A stretch of 64,000 nt of DNA from contig JAZHRO010000062.1 in NCBI GenBank assembly GCA_037157565.1, positions 5,580,001 to 5,644,000 of the forward strand. The letters are read 5' to 3'. This document shows positions 1 to 11,550 of the stretch, in pieces. The DNA is from Thalassia testudinum. Taxonomy: Eukaryota; Streptophyta; Magnoliopsida; Alismatales; Hydrocharitaceae. How positions within the stretch are numbered: position 1 is the stretch's first letter; every line of letters begins with the position of its first letter. The notes under the pieces were generated by a model that was not told where the DNA came from, searched no databases, and was given only the letters and a program-made list of their open reading frames with translations. A program made the position numbers and the translations under genes.

Positions 1-1871
1 GAGTAGGTCCATTAGCATCTTTAGGACCTTCTAAATCTAGAATAACCTTCAAAGAGGTTGATAGATGCTTAGGTTGTTCTGACAAATACCCTCGTTTTCA
101 TGCTCAGGCAGAAGTATCTAAGAGCCTATTTTAAGTGTTTAAAACTCGATTTTGAGGTGTGATTTGAACTCCTTGGGATAGATTTAGTCAATTTGCATAG
201 TTTCTTGGATCTGAATTGCTTTAATTCTCAAAGTCAATTCTTACGCTTGATTGGTCAACTCAGAGGTATTGTTGAGGTTTTAGACATTGAAACTTGGTTT
301 TGATGGATGTTTTGAACTTCTGAGATCATCGCAAGCCTGTTGGAATTATTAGAGTGAGATTTATATGAGGATTAGTGTGGATTTCATCTCCTGCTCAGTT
401 TGGGTTTAAACTAAACCTCAGTTGAGTTCAATGGTGTTTTGGTGGGTTTTCAACTCAATTTCCACCTAGATAGAATCTATTTGATCCTCTGAATTAATTC
501 AGATCAATTCTAGAATCTTAAACCTATCTGTTAGGTTGTTTAAACCTGAGGTTAGTTGTTCTATCCTGAGCACGAGATCTGAGAATTTCTGAAGCTTCTC
601 CAACTTTCCCTAATCCACAATAACTTCACCATTCCCTGCGGAATGGTTTGTTTAACATTTCTGAGCTCTCAATTGAGAGAATTACCTAAGTTAGTTAGGT
701 CTATTGAAGTATTCATCCTCTACTAGAACGCAACAGAAAGATCATGGTTTTAGGCCAAGTTTTTGCCTGATTTCGAGGATCGTATCAGATCCTTTGATCA
801 ATTTGAGACCATCAATCAATACTGGGCACTTAGAGGTTTTGATCAAACCCTTTTTTGCCTGATTTAAAGATCTGAGATACGAGAAATCCATGGTTGAAGT
901 TGGAGCTAGAGCTAAGCTGAGTGCGAAAGAAAAGAGGGCTAAACATAACCCCACCTTAGAAATGGAAGAGCACCCACACGCATATATAAAGAACCACGCT
1001 CAATTACCAACCAGTCGTCAGGGCAGAGTGCACCATTGACCATATCTTGAGCATAGCGTGTGTGTGTGTGTGGACTGGATGAGTTTTGTTGGCTTAAATG
1101 GGCCTGAAACTATGCACAAAAAAAACCTAAATAAAAACTATGAGCCTGGCTTAATAGTGGTCGATCTAACCTAATGGGCTGTTAATTCCGTGAAAAGGCC
1201 AGACCCACCAATTTCTAACATTTTTATGTAGGCTAAGTTGGGCACTTGAAAATGGCTAAGTGTTAAAGAGAATATAAAGGGCACTCGTGCTTAGTTTTAA
1301 ATCAAATGTGCCTAAGCGTTGAATGATAATTGAGGATTAATTGTAGTTTTTATAAAAACAACTCATTTTGTTGCAATTTCTTTTGCTCTTTAATGAAAAT
1401 AATTTCTTTTTGCCTACTCTTGCATATGGAATGATTGCCATGTTATTAATGTTCATTTTTATGTAATTATTCATGTGATTAACATAATGTAGTAAATTAT
1501 TAGATAATTAAGCCCTAATTAAATACTTAATTTAATTAAGAAAGCTATTAGTGTAGTAATCTATATTATAGAGTAATCTAAGCTATATTAGTTAAGTAGT
1601 ATAACTTAAGTAGTAATTAACATTTGATTAGTTATAGTAACTAAGAATAAAGATTAATTTAGAATAAATGGTGCTTGATTAAGCTAATTAAGCCTCCCAG
1701 TGTATGACCTGGACTCAACCAGTTAAAAGTAATTTTCTAAATGTTAGGCTATCCTGCACCCTATACTATAATTAACAACAACAAATTAATTAAGGTAGCT
1801 TAAACACCATTTTTGGTACTATTAATTAAGATTAATAACCTTAATTAACTATGTTAAGAATTTGCATATCA
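1..1871 (+). repeat. Long LTR-like repeat T1, copy 1 (cut by window start)
   Basis: Non-coding sequence that matches, with clear divergence, a second copy ending at 8159; position 1 here corresponds to about 6040 there. Shared landmarks are a TATA box (983-990, against about 6993 in the other copy), a GT microsatellite just after it (1057-1072), a very AT-rich 3' third and the end sequence TTGCATATCA. The TATA box indicates plus orientation. The repeat stops exactly where integrase coding sequence begins, so it probably inserted into that gene, or a deletion joined the two. No primer-binding site follows, which fits a solo or 3' LTR. The 5' end lies outside the window. Confidence 0.6.
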
Positions 1872-2408
1872 GTAACCGATCGCCCCATCATTGCCGCATT
1901 AAAACGCCAGCTGGATTCCTTCAAAGGCAAGTGGGCAGAAGAGCTATCGAATGTGTTATGGGGTTATCGAACTAGTCAAAAGACCTCGACTAGCCATACA
2001 GCCTTCAATCTAGTGTATGCAATGGAAGCCCGACTACCAGTTGAGACTATCCTCCCTACTTATCAATCTTAGTTATATGATCCTCATGCTAATGATGATC
2101 AAGTCCACTTAGCGCTAGACTTAGTGGACGAGAAAGGCATCAACATCAACATTCCATTACAAACAACAAATGGCTGCCACCTATAATAAGCAAGTTCGAA
2201 AGAGAAAATTCTCTGAGGGAGACTTAGTCTTGCAATGAAGTGAAGCATCACATCCGGTAGATTCCAGCGGAAAACTTGCCACCCCCTAGGAAGGCCCTTA
2301 TAAAGTTTGTAAAGATAGCGATAGTGACTATTATAAATTGCAAACACTTGGTGGCGGGCCAGTCCCTCGTACTTGGCACGCTAGCAATTCGAGGTTGTAC
2401 CATACATG
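1872..2408 (+). pseudogene. Tat-type Ty3/gypsy integrase C-terminus, broken
   Basis: This is the end of a retrotransposon integrase, the enzyme that joins element cDNA to the chromosome. Readable pieces in order are KGKWAEELSNVLWGYRT (the conserved W-A-Y-R-T block), ARLPVETILPT, then in another frame a KFSEGDLVL block, and finally GPYKV and GGPVPRTWHASN, the usual C-terminal tail of Tat-lineage pol. A stop (TAG at 2070), a frameshift near 2100-2170 and further in-frame stops break it. The catalytic core upstream is missing because repeat T1 abuts at 1871. The pol end, followed by an antisense ORF and then a 3' LTR, is the layout known for Tat elements such as Grande. Confidence 0.8.
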
Positions 2409-2575
2409 AGAAATAATGCAACAAAAGTTTTTTCTCATTCATTGTTCTTGACTACGTTGGTCTCCTATTCATTGTTCCAATTTTCCAAGTGTCATTTCCA
2501 TGCATGACTAGTAAAAAAAAGGTAAAAAAAAGGAACAAAGGGAGACAACCACTATCAATTGCTCCAATGAGGCCA

Positions 2576-4052
2576 CTATTCTAGATCTTCTACAAGGTCA
2601 ACTTTTGGAGTCAAGGGTGGTGATACTGCTTTGTAGGCAAGGATGTGATGGCTGGGAGGTTGCTCACTACCTTTATTAATTGGCAGGACTTCTGACAAAC
2701 CATTTTTCTTCGCCTCCTCTTCAAGAGCCAGACTATCGTGTTGGTCTTCAGGCGAAGAGATGGGTGCTTTTCCTTGAATAATGCCCTCCTTTTGTCGGTC
2801 ATACTTGACATTTTGTTTGTCGATTGACCAACTACAAAGCACCTTTATAGAAGTACGTCCGCCTTCTAAGATTACTTGCACTGCCGGTGTTTCCCTACCT
2901 TACTCGAGACAATAACCAAGTTATCTTCCATAGAAGGATCCATAACAAAAAATTCCTTCACAATATCCGGGTCCCTCTCCATCATGGGAACATTTTCCAA
3001 CTCCTGGACTATTCTAGCCCCCATCCTCCGTGAGTTGTCTGGTCATACCCAGTTCTCACCTCAACTCTTTCGCTTCCACCTCCGCCTTCTTCTGCGCTAC
3101 CTTGAATTTGGCAAGCTCGTCAATAGTTGTGCTCAGGCGAAGCCATTCTTCCTCTAAAATTTTTTCATATTCCTCCATAGCAAAGGAATGACATGGCTTG
3201 AAAACCTGAAGTTCTTCTTTTAGCCATGCCAAGTTACTACAAGCAGACTCCAAGTTGTTGTCAAGCTCACCTACTCTCTCAAGATCATTTTGATGGATCT
3301 TACCAACAGACTCATTAAGTTCGGCGACAGCTTTCCCGAATGCTTTCAGTTCGAGCTAGGCCCCCTTTGCCTCCTTGCACGTGTTGGCTACTTACCCAGC
3401 CAGGTCTACTTGAGAGCTCAGCTTCCATGTCACCTCCTTCGCTTCTTTCTTGACCTTCCGACGGGCCGCATGGGCCTCCTCTAATTGGCAGATGAAATTT
3501 CTTTGTTCTACCCTAGCAGTTACTACCTATTTTGCCGCCAAGTTCGCCGCCTTACTGGGAGTGATCAAACTACTTCTCGAACTCACTTCACTCGCGATAG
3601 TGTCAGGAATAAACCTGCTCCCAAGAGTCTCCACCTATATAACAAGAAGAGCAGCAATATTATAGCTTATTCAAAACAGCACCAAGGCAAGCTGAACTCA
3701 AAATAAGGAGATTTACCACATAAAGACAGTAGAAGTGGACGTGTTTGAAGTCCACCCTCCCCTGAGGGGGGGTGGCCCAAGTAAGGGAATCCTATGGGTG
3801 TCTTAAAACCTACCTCTCCAGGTCGGCGAAGGGTGCGTCCTCACCAGCCATGCCTTCAACACCCCGAGGATGTGGTGCTGGTGAAACCCTAAAGGGCGAC
3901 GATGGACCACCTGGCTGAGTTGGGCCTTGGGCAGCTAAAAGTTCCTGGCTAAACAACCCCACCGCCTGCATCTTCTCTCGGATAGAACCCCTCACTTCAC
4001 TAAGGTTCTGTCCAATCATCTCAGAGCTCCCTATTGATGAGAGACTCATCAT
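2576..4052 (-). pseudogene. Tat antisense ORF, 3' half (coiled-coil region)
   Basis: Minus-strand coding remnants lie between the pol end and the LTR. Pieces read from 4052 down to 3810, about 3630 to 3056, and 2881 to 2576. The middle part is rich in Glu, Lys, Ala and Leu with heptad-like spacing (for example MEEYEKILEEEWLRLSTTI), so a coiled coil is likely. A donor-like GTAGGT near 3815 and an acceptor-like TATATAG near 3630 suggest an intron. Several stops interrupt the frame. It is probably the C-terminal half of the protein whose N-terminal half lies at 8267-9541, the two being separated by repeat T1. Function is unknown; proteins of this type are annotated as 'putative gypsy type transposon'. 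Confidence 0.6.
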
Positions 4053-7000
4053 GGCTCCTAATTTACCCTAATTAATTAATTTCCCTAGTTAATTACCAGT
4101 GAATAACATTAATACAGGGTTAATTATATATTTAGAGTAAATTGACTAGGACCTTGTAAATATGATAAAATCGTTAAATTAAGGCTTAATTATTGTTAAC
4201 TTAAGTTTAATTAATTAATTAACAGGACTTAAATAAAATCCTATAGCTATATATTAAGCCTTATAGATATAACTTAGGACTATGGTTCTAAATTAACATA
4301 ATAATGTATTTACTTTAATAAATATAGCTTAAAAGGACAAAAATTCAATTTCTTGGCATAAATATGTTATTTACTATGCTTATAATTATACATTTAAAGA
4401 TGAAAAGGAAATAAATTAAAATAACCTTAGAAACTCAATGTTTGCATTCCAGTCCTTATCTTTCAGTTCAAACGAGTCCTCTTTATATCAATCAAGTCCT
4501 TTAAAAATTATGGAGAGGTCCTTTTCCTCCTTCCTTCCCATTCTCTTCTTCCTTGGGATACATGGTCTGCAGCTTCTAGTGTTTATACCTTCTTGATCAT
4601 CGCCCATCAGGCAATGAACAGCTATGCATGTCGCCACTAGAGTTCCAGTCACATTCTTCTTCTAATCCAATGGACCAGATGATCCTAATCCCAACAAACT
4701 CTGACGTAGAGAGTCCACCATCGTTGAAGACGAAGCACCTCATTCTGATGTACCTGGATAAGTTCACGTCCAAATACCTCAACCCAAACCCTCATCGTCC
4801 CCTATAAATAACCCCCTAGATCTCCGATTACAAAGGCTAATTCCCTTCTTTCTTCTTTCACTGCAACCAACAATTGGCTATTCATCAACATCTCTGATGA
4901 CCTCTCACCTCTCTATCGGAGCAATTCTAGCAGAATCTCTCGCCTCCCTCACCTCCTTTTCCTCTCTGTTGCCGTGACAAGGCTAAGGAGTGCCTCGCAC
5001 TTCTTCCTCCTCTCTTCCTTTCTCACCAGAGCTTCCACTTCACCAAATCTGATGTCCTCCAACGGCAAAGCATCGTCGGTGTCCTCTACCCTAATTCATC
5101 TAGGTAACGAGTACTGTAACATTATGCGTAGCTTTTGGATTAATTCTAGGCATTTAGGTAGTTAGGAGTAGGAGTAATTTAGCACTACCCCGAGTTTCTT
5201 CTCCAACTCCGATGAGTCAGTTCCAACTCGTCAGTCATCCATTCACTTCATACATCTTCCAATCATCTTCCTTTCCTTTCCACAACCATTTTCCACTTCT
5301 TAATTACCTTAAAATAATCATCCTAATGCCAAAACCCCTAAATCACCTTCATCTAGAGCTTAATTTATTGTCCATGGCAAGCTCCAGAGTTAAATCCACA
5401 TCTAAATCAGGCCCTCCGTCACCTTCGCAACACCTTAAGGGCCATTCTGATCTCTTTGATTTCATCTATTAGTCCCTGCACATGAAATGTCAAAATCACC
5501 TAAACCTCCAAACTCCATTGTCTATAATGGTGTTCCGGGGGAGTTTCTTCCATCAAATTAACATCTCACACACTTTCGCAATCATCTCAGGAATAATTTT
5601 CCTCACTCAATCGAATGAGACAATGTCTCCTAAGTTCTAATGAACTCAAGCTGTTGATTTCGAGGAAATTTAGATTAAACATGTTCTCCTATGATTAATT
5701 AGCGTAATTGATAATCATTTAATGTTTATGAGGTCACAAAGATTCTTTTGAGATATTTCTTGATGAGTTTCATGGAGATTTGATCCCCAGTATTCATTTC
5801 CAACTTTCACCGGAGCTCCGGTGAGCTCTAGTGACACCAATATTGAGCTACAGACCTTGAAAGCTTCTATAAAGCTCCAGATCATCTTTTGATGAACTTC
5901 TGATCAATTTCCACTCATAGATTCTCTGTTTTATTCAATAAACCATACTGATAGCCTCTGTCTTCCTCAACTCTAGCAGAGCTAAGGAGAACTTCGTAGG
6001 TAGTCTCAAACTAAGGCAATGAGTCAGGAAGCTTCACTAGAACCTATGGATTCTAGGTATGACCTTGAAATTGTCGTAGATTCTCTATTTTGAACTATTG
6101 AACAACACCTCCTCCTACCTCAGGCAGAATGGTCTAAAATCAAGTCTAAAGTAGTCAAAACATGGTTTTTATGTGCGGAGTAAATTCCTGATGTTGAATA
6201 CAGATGATCTGGATAGGTTATTTGAGTGAATTTATTATGGAATCAAAAGTCAACTTTCAGGCTTTGACTGGTCAACCCAGAGGTGTTCTGGAGGTTTCAG
6301 ACATTGAAACATGGTTTTGATGGTTGTTTTGAACTTCTGACATCAATGCGAGTCTATTGGAATTAAGTTGAGTAAGTTTTAATAGGGATTTAGGTGAATT
6401 CTATTCTCTTCACAATTTGGGTTCAAACTGTGATTCAGTAGAGTTTAGTGCCCTTTAAGCGAGTTTCCAAGTCAATTTTAACCCATATCAATTCGTCTGG
6501 AACCCCTGAACTAAATTAGATTGATTCTAGAGGCTTTCACCTTTCTGTTAGGCTTTATAACTCTGAGATCAGACACTCTATGCTTGAGATTGAGAGTTCC
6601 AAAACTCTAAAGCTTCTTTTTACTTCCCTGGACTTTCAATTCCAATTCCAAACTTGCAGAATACTTTGTAGAACATATCTGAGCCCTCAATTGAAAGAAC
6701 TAAGTTAGTTAGGTTTATTAAGGACTTCACCTTTCCTGACCTGCAATAGAGCAAACATGACTTCAAGACATGTTTAGACCTCGATCCAGTGGACTCAATG
6801 TGATCATTTGATTTAATTGAGACTTGTAGTCAAAAGTAGATCCATAGGGCTTTCAATGAAGCCCTTAACCTTAGGATTTGGAGCTCTGAGTTGTTAGCAA
6901 TCAAGCGTTGAAGTTGGTGCTAGGCTAAAGCAAGCGTAGAAGGAATTAGGAGTGCTTAGTCCCACATCGAAGGATTTGAAGTTGTTGCTATCATATATAA

Positions 7001-8159
7001 GGAATTATGAATGCATGCCGATCAATTATCATAGTGCAGGGCACGAGCGTGTGTGTGTGCGTGTGGGTGTGAGTATGTGTGTGTGCCTGTGTATGTGATG
7101 ATGTGGCTCTGCGGAGCAGCCTCTGGGTACCATGTAGAAGGTGGGGATTCTGCCACATGGCTAGTAGTGGTTGATCTGGTTCATTTGAACTGTCGATCAT
7201 GCAAAAGCCTATGGCCTATTCCTACCTTTTGTTACAAAGAGATTAAAGTTAAGTGCTCAAGCCTAAGTGCTAAAGTTAAGTGTTGGAAATTGGCTAGGTG
7301 TTGAGCTTAGCTGTGCTTTGTGAACCTTAAGGTTGTGGCGTGAAGGCTGAGATATAAAGGTTATTAAAGAGGCATTGAGCTTAGTTTGAAATTAGAAAAA
7401 TGCTTAAGTGTTGAATAATTGTTGAGATTAATACATGTTGATCTAAAACAACATTTTTATTGTAAATTCCTTTTATAATTCAATGAAAATTATTTCTTTT
7501 TGGCTTATGGGATTATTGTTTGTTATTCCATGTACATTTTGATGCAATTACCCATGTTGATAACATATTATAGTAATTAATAGTTAATTTAGCTATTAAT
7601 TAAGTAGTTAGTTTATTAAGTAATCTATTAGTGCAATAATCTATATTATAGAGTAATAAAAACTATATTAGTTAAGTAATAGTAGTATTAGCATCATCTA
7701 AGTAGTGAAACTTAAGTAGTAAGGTAAGTAAATAGTAATTAATATAGTAATTAAGTAGTGTATTATGTATTAAACTAAGTAATTAAAACTTATGTATCTT
7801 AAGTATATATAGTATGTAAGTAACTTATGAAGTGTATTAAATAAGTTAAGCTATAAGTAATTAGTGATTATTCTTTATATTAAGTAAATATATGAGTTAT
7901 GTATATTAGTTAGTTAACTTAAGTAATTAATAATAAAGATTAGTTTAGAATAAATGGCGAATGATTAGCTAATTAAGCCTCTCTGTGAACAACCTGGACT
8001 CAACTAGTTAAAAGTATTTCTGTAAATGTTAGGTTACCTTGTGCCCCATACTATAATTAACAATGACAAATTAACTAAGCAAGGTAGCTTAAGCATCATT
8101 TTTAGCGTCATTGATTAAGTTAATAACCATAATTAATAGAGTTGAGAATTTGCATATCA
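4053..8159 (+). repeat. Long LTR-like repeat T1, copy 2
   Basis: The right part (about 6040-8159) matches copy 1 at 1-1871, including TATA (CATATATAAGG near 6990), a GT-rich microsatellite (7049-7090), the AT-rich tract and the terminal TTGCATATCA. The left end is not certain: I place it where the antisense ORF stops being readable (4053), giving about 4.1 kb, a size known for Tat/Ogre-type LTRs. A second TATA-like CTATAAATAA lies near 4803. No target duplication could be found, so the left part may be a different repeat. Open frames here are short and look like noise. Confidence 0.5.
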
Positions 8160-8266
8160 CCTGTGCTATGTAGATCCACCAACACATTGGCCCCTATAGC
8201 GCTCTATATAAATTGCGGCTGGCCAAAAATATTGCCAACTGAAAATCCTCATCCCTCTACCATTTG

Positions 8267-9541
8267 CTAGGTCACCCGTGCAAAGGTACTAGGAACCTCG
8301 GATGGTGTAGATGGTATGCCTGAAGTCGCTTTCCCGCCTGACTCACTAGAAGCATGACTAAGACCCATCTTCACGGGTTCTTGGTGGTCTGTAGTGTAGG
8401 AGGGGGCACTTTCCTCTTCAACTCTGCCAAAAGAGACTGAGGAGACCTGCACAATAAATTTTGTAGGCTGGCTCTTCTTTCGCTTGAGAGGAATCCCCTC
8501 AGGGCTACTGGTGGCTTCCGCCACCTCCTTTCTCTTCCCTTTCCAGTGGTGGGTGGATCTACTTCCCTTGTCCTGCCCCTCGAGCTCCTTCTTCACCTCC
8601 TCCCACCGGGTACCACGGTATGAGCTTCCAAAATGTCTCCTTGGAGTATCTGGCGAGGCAAACCTCCCAAAGGCCACAGGTTGAATCAAAAGCATATTAT
8701 TTCATTATCCATGACAAATAAAATACGGTAAGCTATTAGCCCCTAACTTACTTGGAGTGGGGTAAGAATCCTCCACCCAGGTCAATGCAACCCAGACTTC
8801 CAGCCACCTTAATTTTGAACGAGCTATAAGCCCAAATTCCATTATTCTTTCGGCATCTGCCTATGCCTCCGAGTCAATTTCATGACCAACAAGTGGAAAT
8901 CCTTTTACAAGCGGGCCCTGCCACGTGGTAGGAACCTCTAATTTCTCCACATTGTGAAGATAGAAAAAGTGACAATCCTTCCATTTCAGGCTGTCTGGCA
9001 AGTCTGTAATCCTATATTTCATGTGTTAGCTATATAGGGTGTATGTTTTTGACGAGGGTTTTCCCCTTTTCACTTTAAGGGGCATCAGTCCAAAAATGAG
9101 GCAGAATAATCCCACCTAAGGATGAATCTCCAAATGAAAGCAGATGACCGTAAAAGCATTTAAAATCAGCCAACAATTGAGGCTTAGTTGCGAGGAAGCA
9201 AGTTGATAGTAATGAAGGAAGCGAGGAAAGGATTCAATGGCACTCATAGGTCATTTTCTATGACATATTTACAAATGATAAAATAAATATCCCCCGCATC
9301 AAAACATAGGCGGGTTATGGATGTAGGGCTATGAAACCAAACTTTATTAAGTTCGTGGGCTGTCAAGAACTCATGAATGATGGCGTTGCTACAAAAATCA
9401 AAGCTAAATGTGTATAAACTCAACGTTTCACATGAAAGCTGCATTGAGGAAGAGGTCGACTCACCTTTTCTCATGATTCCAAACATCTTTGCTAACAAGA
9501 AGGCTAATCAAAGAGTGTGTCTTCTTCTCTGGCCATAGCAT
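8267..9541 (-). pseudogene. Tat antisense ORF, 5' half (Transposase_28-like)
   Basis: Read on the minus strand, the first ATG at 9541 opens a short exon (MLWPEKKTHSL) ending at a consensus donor GTGAGT near 9475. Downstream come blocks resembling Pfam PF04195 (putative gypsy-type transposon domain): FHLEIHP, then LPDSLKWKDCHFFYLHN (the conserved W-K-x-x-F-F-x-V-like end). A Lys/Ser-rich tail follows (8695-8267, including PLKRKKSQ, a possible nuclear signal). Stops and shifts occur at several points, so it is not functional as it stands. It lies antisense to pol, upstream (in its own sense) of the coiled-coil half at 2576-4052, and is split from it by repeat T1. Confidence 0.6.
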
Positions 9542-9625
9542 TCCTTTACAAGCGATGGCTCGTGCACTGCTAGGGTTTTTATCGCATTAAATAAGGCAGA
9601 GAGCATTTACTGCCCCACCTACCCC

Positions 9626-9633
9626 TATTTATA
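9626..9633 (-). promoter_or_regulatory. TATA box of the Tat antisense ORF
   Basis: TATAAATA on the minus strand inside GGGGTTATAAATAGGGG, about 85 bp upstream of the candidate start codon at 9541. Spacing and context fit a plant TATA box, so the antisense ORF may have had its own promoter inside the element. The stretch 9642-10134 beyond it holds no recognisable gene. Confidence 0.5.
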
Positions 9634-10134
9634 ACCCCATCACACGCGGCTTTCAAATTTCATAAATCCTGCTATAAGGAAGGGTAATTAATGCCCCTGT
9701 GCAACCTAATCATTACACTGCAATTTCACAGTAGTGAAAACCCCATAATCTGTTCCAATTATTGGGGTAGGGATTTCTCATCATTACGGCAATTAATGCT
9801 GATCTTGTCCGTGCAAAATGACAAATTAACCCAGCAGTGATTGGCCATCACTTACAAAAGACGATGTTTACATCGTACCTTATAAATACCTAAGATCTTG
9901 GCTTCTTAAAGCTGGGAGGAAAATCAGGCAGTGATATGGTTATTTATCCGGATAAACATGCAGTAATATGGCTAATACTTTCCATACGCGACACCTTGAC
10001 CACCCAAACAATTACAGACCATGCGACCTATAAACAATCAACCTGCCTAACAAATTACCGACCTATCATTGGGGGCACCATACACATGAAGTTTATTTCT
10101 TAAGATTATTACTCTCTCTATCGCCCAACCTGGC

Positions 10135-10148
10135 AAAGAGAGTGGGGG
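10135..10148 (+). other. Polypurine tract of the Tat element
   Basis: Purine-rich run AAAGAGAGTGGGGG followed by CAAC and then the LTR start TGATGAGGG. It primes plus-strand DNA synthesis in LTR retrotransposons and its place directly before the 3' LTR supports plus orientation, in agreement with the integrase remnant. Confidence 0.65.
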
Positions 10149-10152
10149 CAAC

Positions 10153-10802
10153 TGATGAGGGAAAACAAATCCACTTCATAAACTCCGTGGCTCAACCCAG
10201 CATCCTAGCAAACCCAACCTGGCATCCTAGCGAATCCGGTCACTCGGTATATTGATGGACTCAGTTGCCCAGCATCCTAACAGATCCAGCTACTCGGCAT
10301 CTTGACAGATCCAACTCGATCCAGCAACTTGGTGCACTTAAAGATCTGATGACCCATCAATGGGTCCTGTTGACCGAAGTTGAAATGCACAACCATTGCG
10401 TCGATATTTATGTTAGTAGTCATTTAACGGTTACTACATTTAATTTCATTAATGCCTAAATCATAGGAAATCCCATGAGACCCATGATTCAAGGCAACGC
10501 ACCCTATAAATACATGGGTTGAGCTGATTATTGGTTTTTACACAATCTAACAGAAAGAAGAGGTTGAGAGTTTTGCTTGTATTATCCACAAAAAGCTAGT
10601 GAAACTTAGGAGTACCTATCTCCCCCCAGACATACACCTATTCCAGGTGGAACTGGGTCATCAATTCTATGTTGTCTTTGTTTGTGATTACATTTAAGTC
10701 AAGAATCCTACTCTAAGGGTCTCAATCACTATCCCAAGCCTACAATTGTAATATAATCAATGCACCACCAGTCTCATCAATCCCGCAGGTTGCTCCCCAA
10801 CA
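10153..10802 (+). repeat. 3' LTR of the Tat element
   Basis: Starts TGATGAGGG after the polypurine tract and ends GCTCCCCAACA, giving TG...CA ends and about 650 bp. TATA box TATAAATA at 10505-10512. The stretch around 10625-10660 (CAGACATACACC, GTGGAACTGGGT) recurs in reverse complement near 31830-31880, showing another LTR of this family. The region 10200-10330 repeats the phrase AGCATCCTA several times, a degenerate short repeat in U3. Confidence 0.65.
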
Positions 10803-10889
10803 ATGCTAACCTGCTGCCTATGGAGAAGTTATAAAAATACTAAACTCAAAATACTGGTCTTAAAATAAATTGCAAGTCAAATTAAAAGT

Positions 10890-11310
10890 TTTCTAACCTC
10901 AACGTTCTCCGATAAGGGAAAGTACATCAAAGAGATGTAATTATCAAACTTGTCAGGGAAAACAATGTGCCACCTATGCACAGCAAAATATAAGCTCGGG
11001 AATATCGGCAGCAAGTCTCTTGATCAACAATTTCTGGTAAGTTCACAAATGTGTCTTGCAGCCAAGTCATCTGAGCACCTGAGGCAGATATTTGATTCTC
11101 TCCATGTACACTTCCAAGCAACCTCTAGCAAAAATTCATCCAACCTGAAAGATTGGTGACATCTATAATGACTGGCTCATCCACTAGTAAACCGGTGATG
11201 ATAGCCACATCCTTGAGTGTGATGGTAATCTCCCCATAAATCATGTGAAATGTATGTTTCTGACCTCCAACAATTGAGTGTCATGATCAAGTACTAATCT
11301 AATGATATCA
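10890..11310 (-). pseudogene. Plant mobile domain (PMD) protein fragment
   Basis: On the minus strand, a decayed match to plant mobile domain proteins (PF10536, found in MAIN-like proteins and several transposons): FHMIYGEITITLKDVAIITG near 11270-11210 corresponds to the conserved 'hLp.GEmtiTLqDVa.l.GL' block, and RAYILLCIGGTLFS near 10985-10945 to the 'RAYIL.liGg.LF' block. Stops and shifts interrupt it. No transposase domain or terminal repeats were recognised, so whether it belonged to a host gene or a transposon is open. The rest of 10803-11550 shows nothing else. Confidence 0.6.
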
Positions 11311-11550
11311 AGCCCAATTGTAAAATCCCTCAAAAGACAACTTGCTCAACAAGCTCGACAACTCGTGGATCAAGTGGATCAGATCAAATTACAGCATCAC
11401 AATGCCAACACCTCAACCACGAGTAAACCTGTTCACATGAAATGGAAGTGCTCATATTATGCAATATTTTTTCAACTGAAAGAATGGATGAGATCACGTA
11501 GTTGGCAGTGTTTCCAAAGATCAAATATTAACTACAAATAGAGAACTCAT

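Noticed and set aside
6991..7304. Frames over the GT-rich stretch
   Set aside because: Microsatellite-driven frames (His-Thr or Cys-Val runs), no domain.
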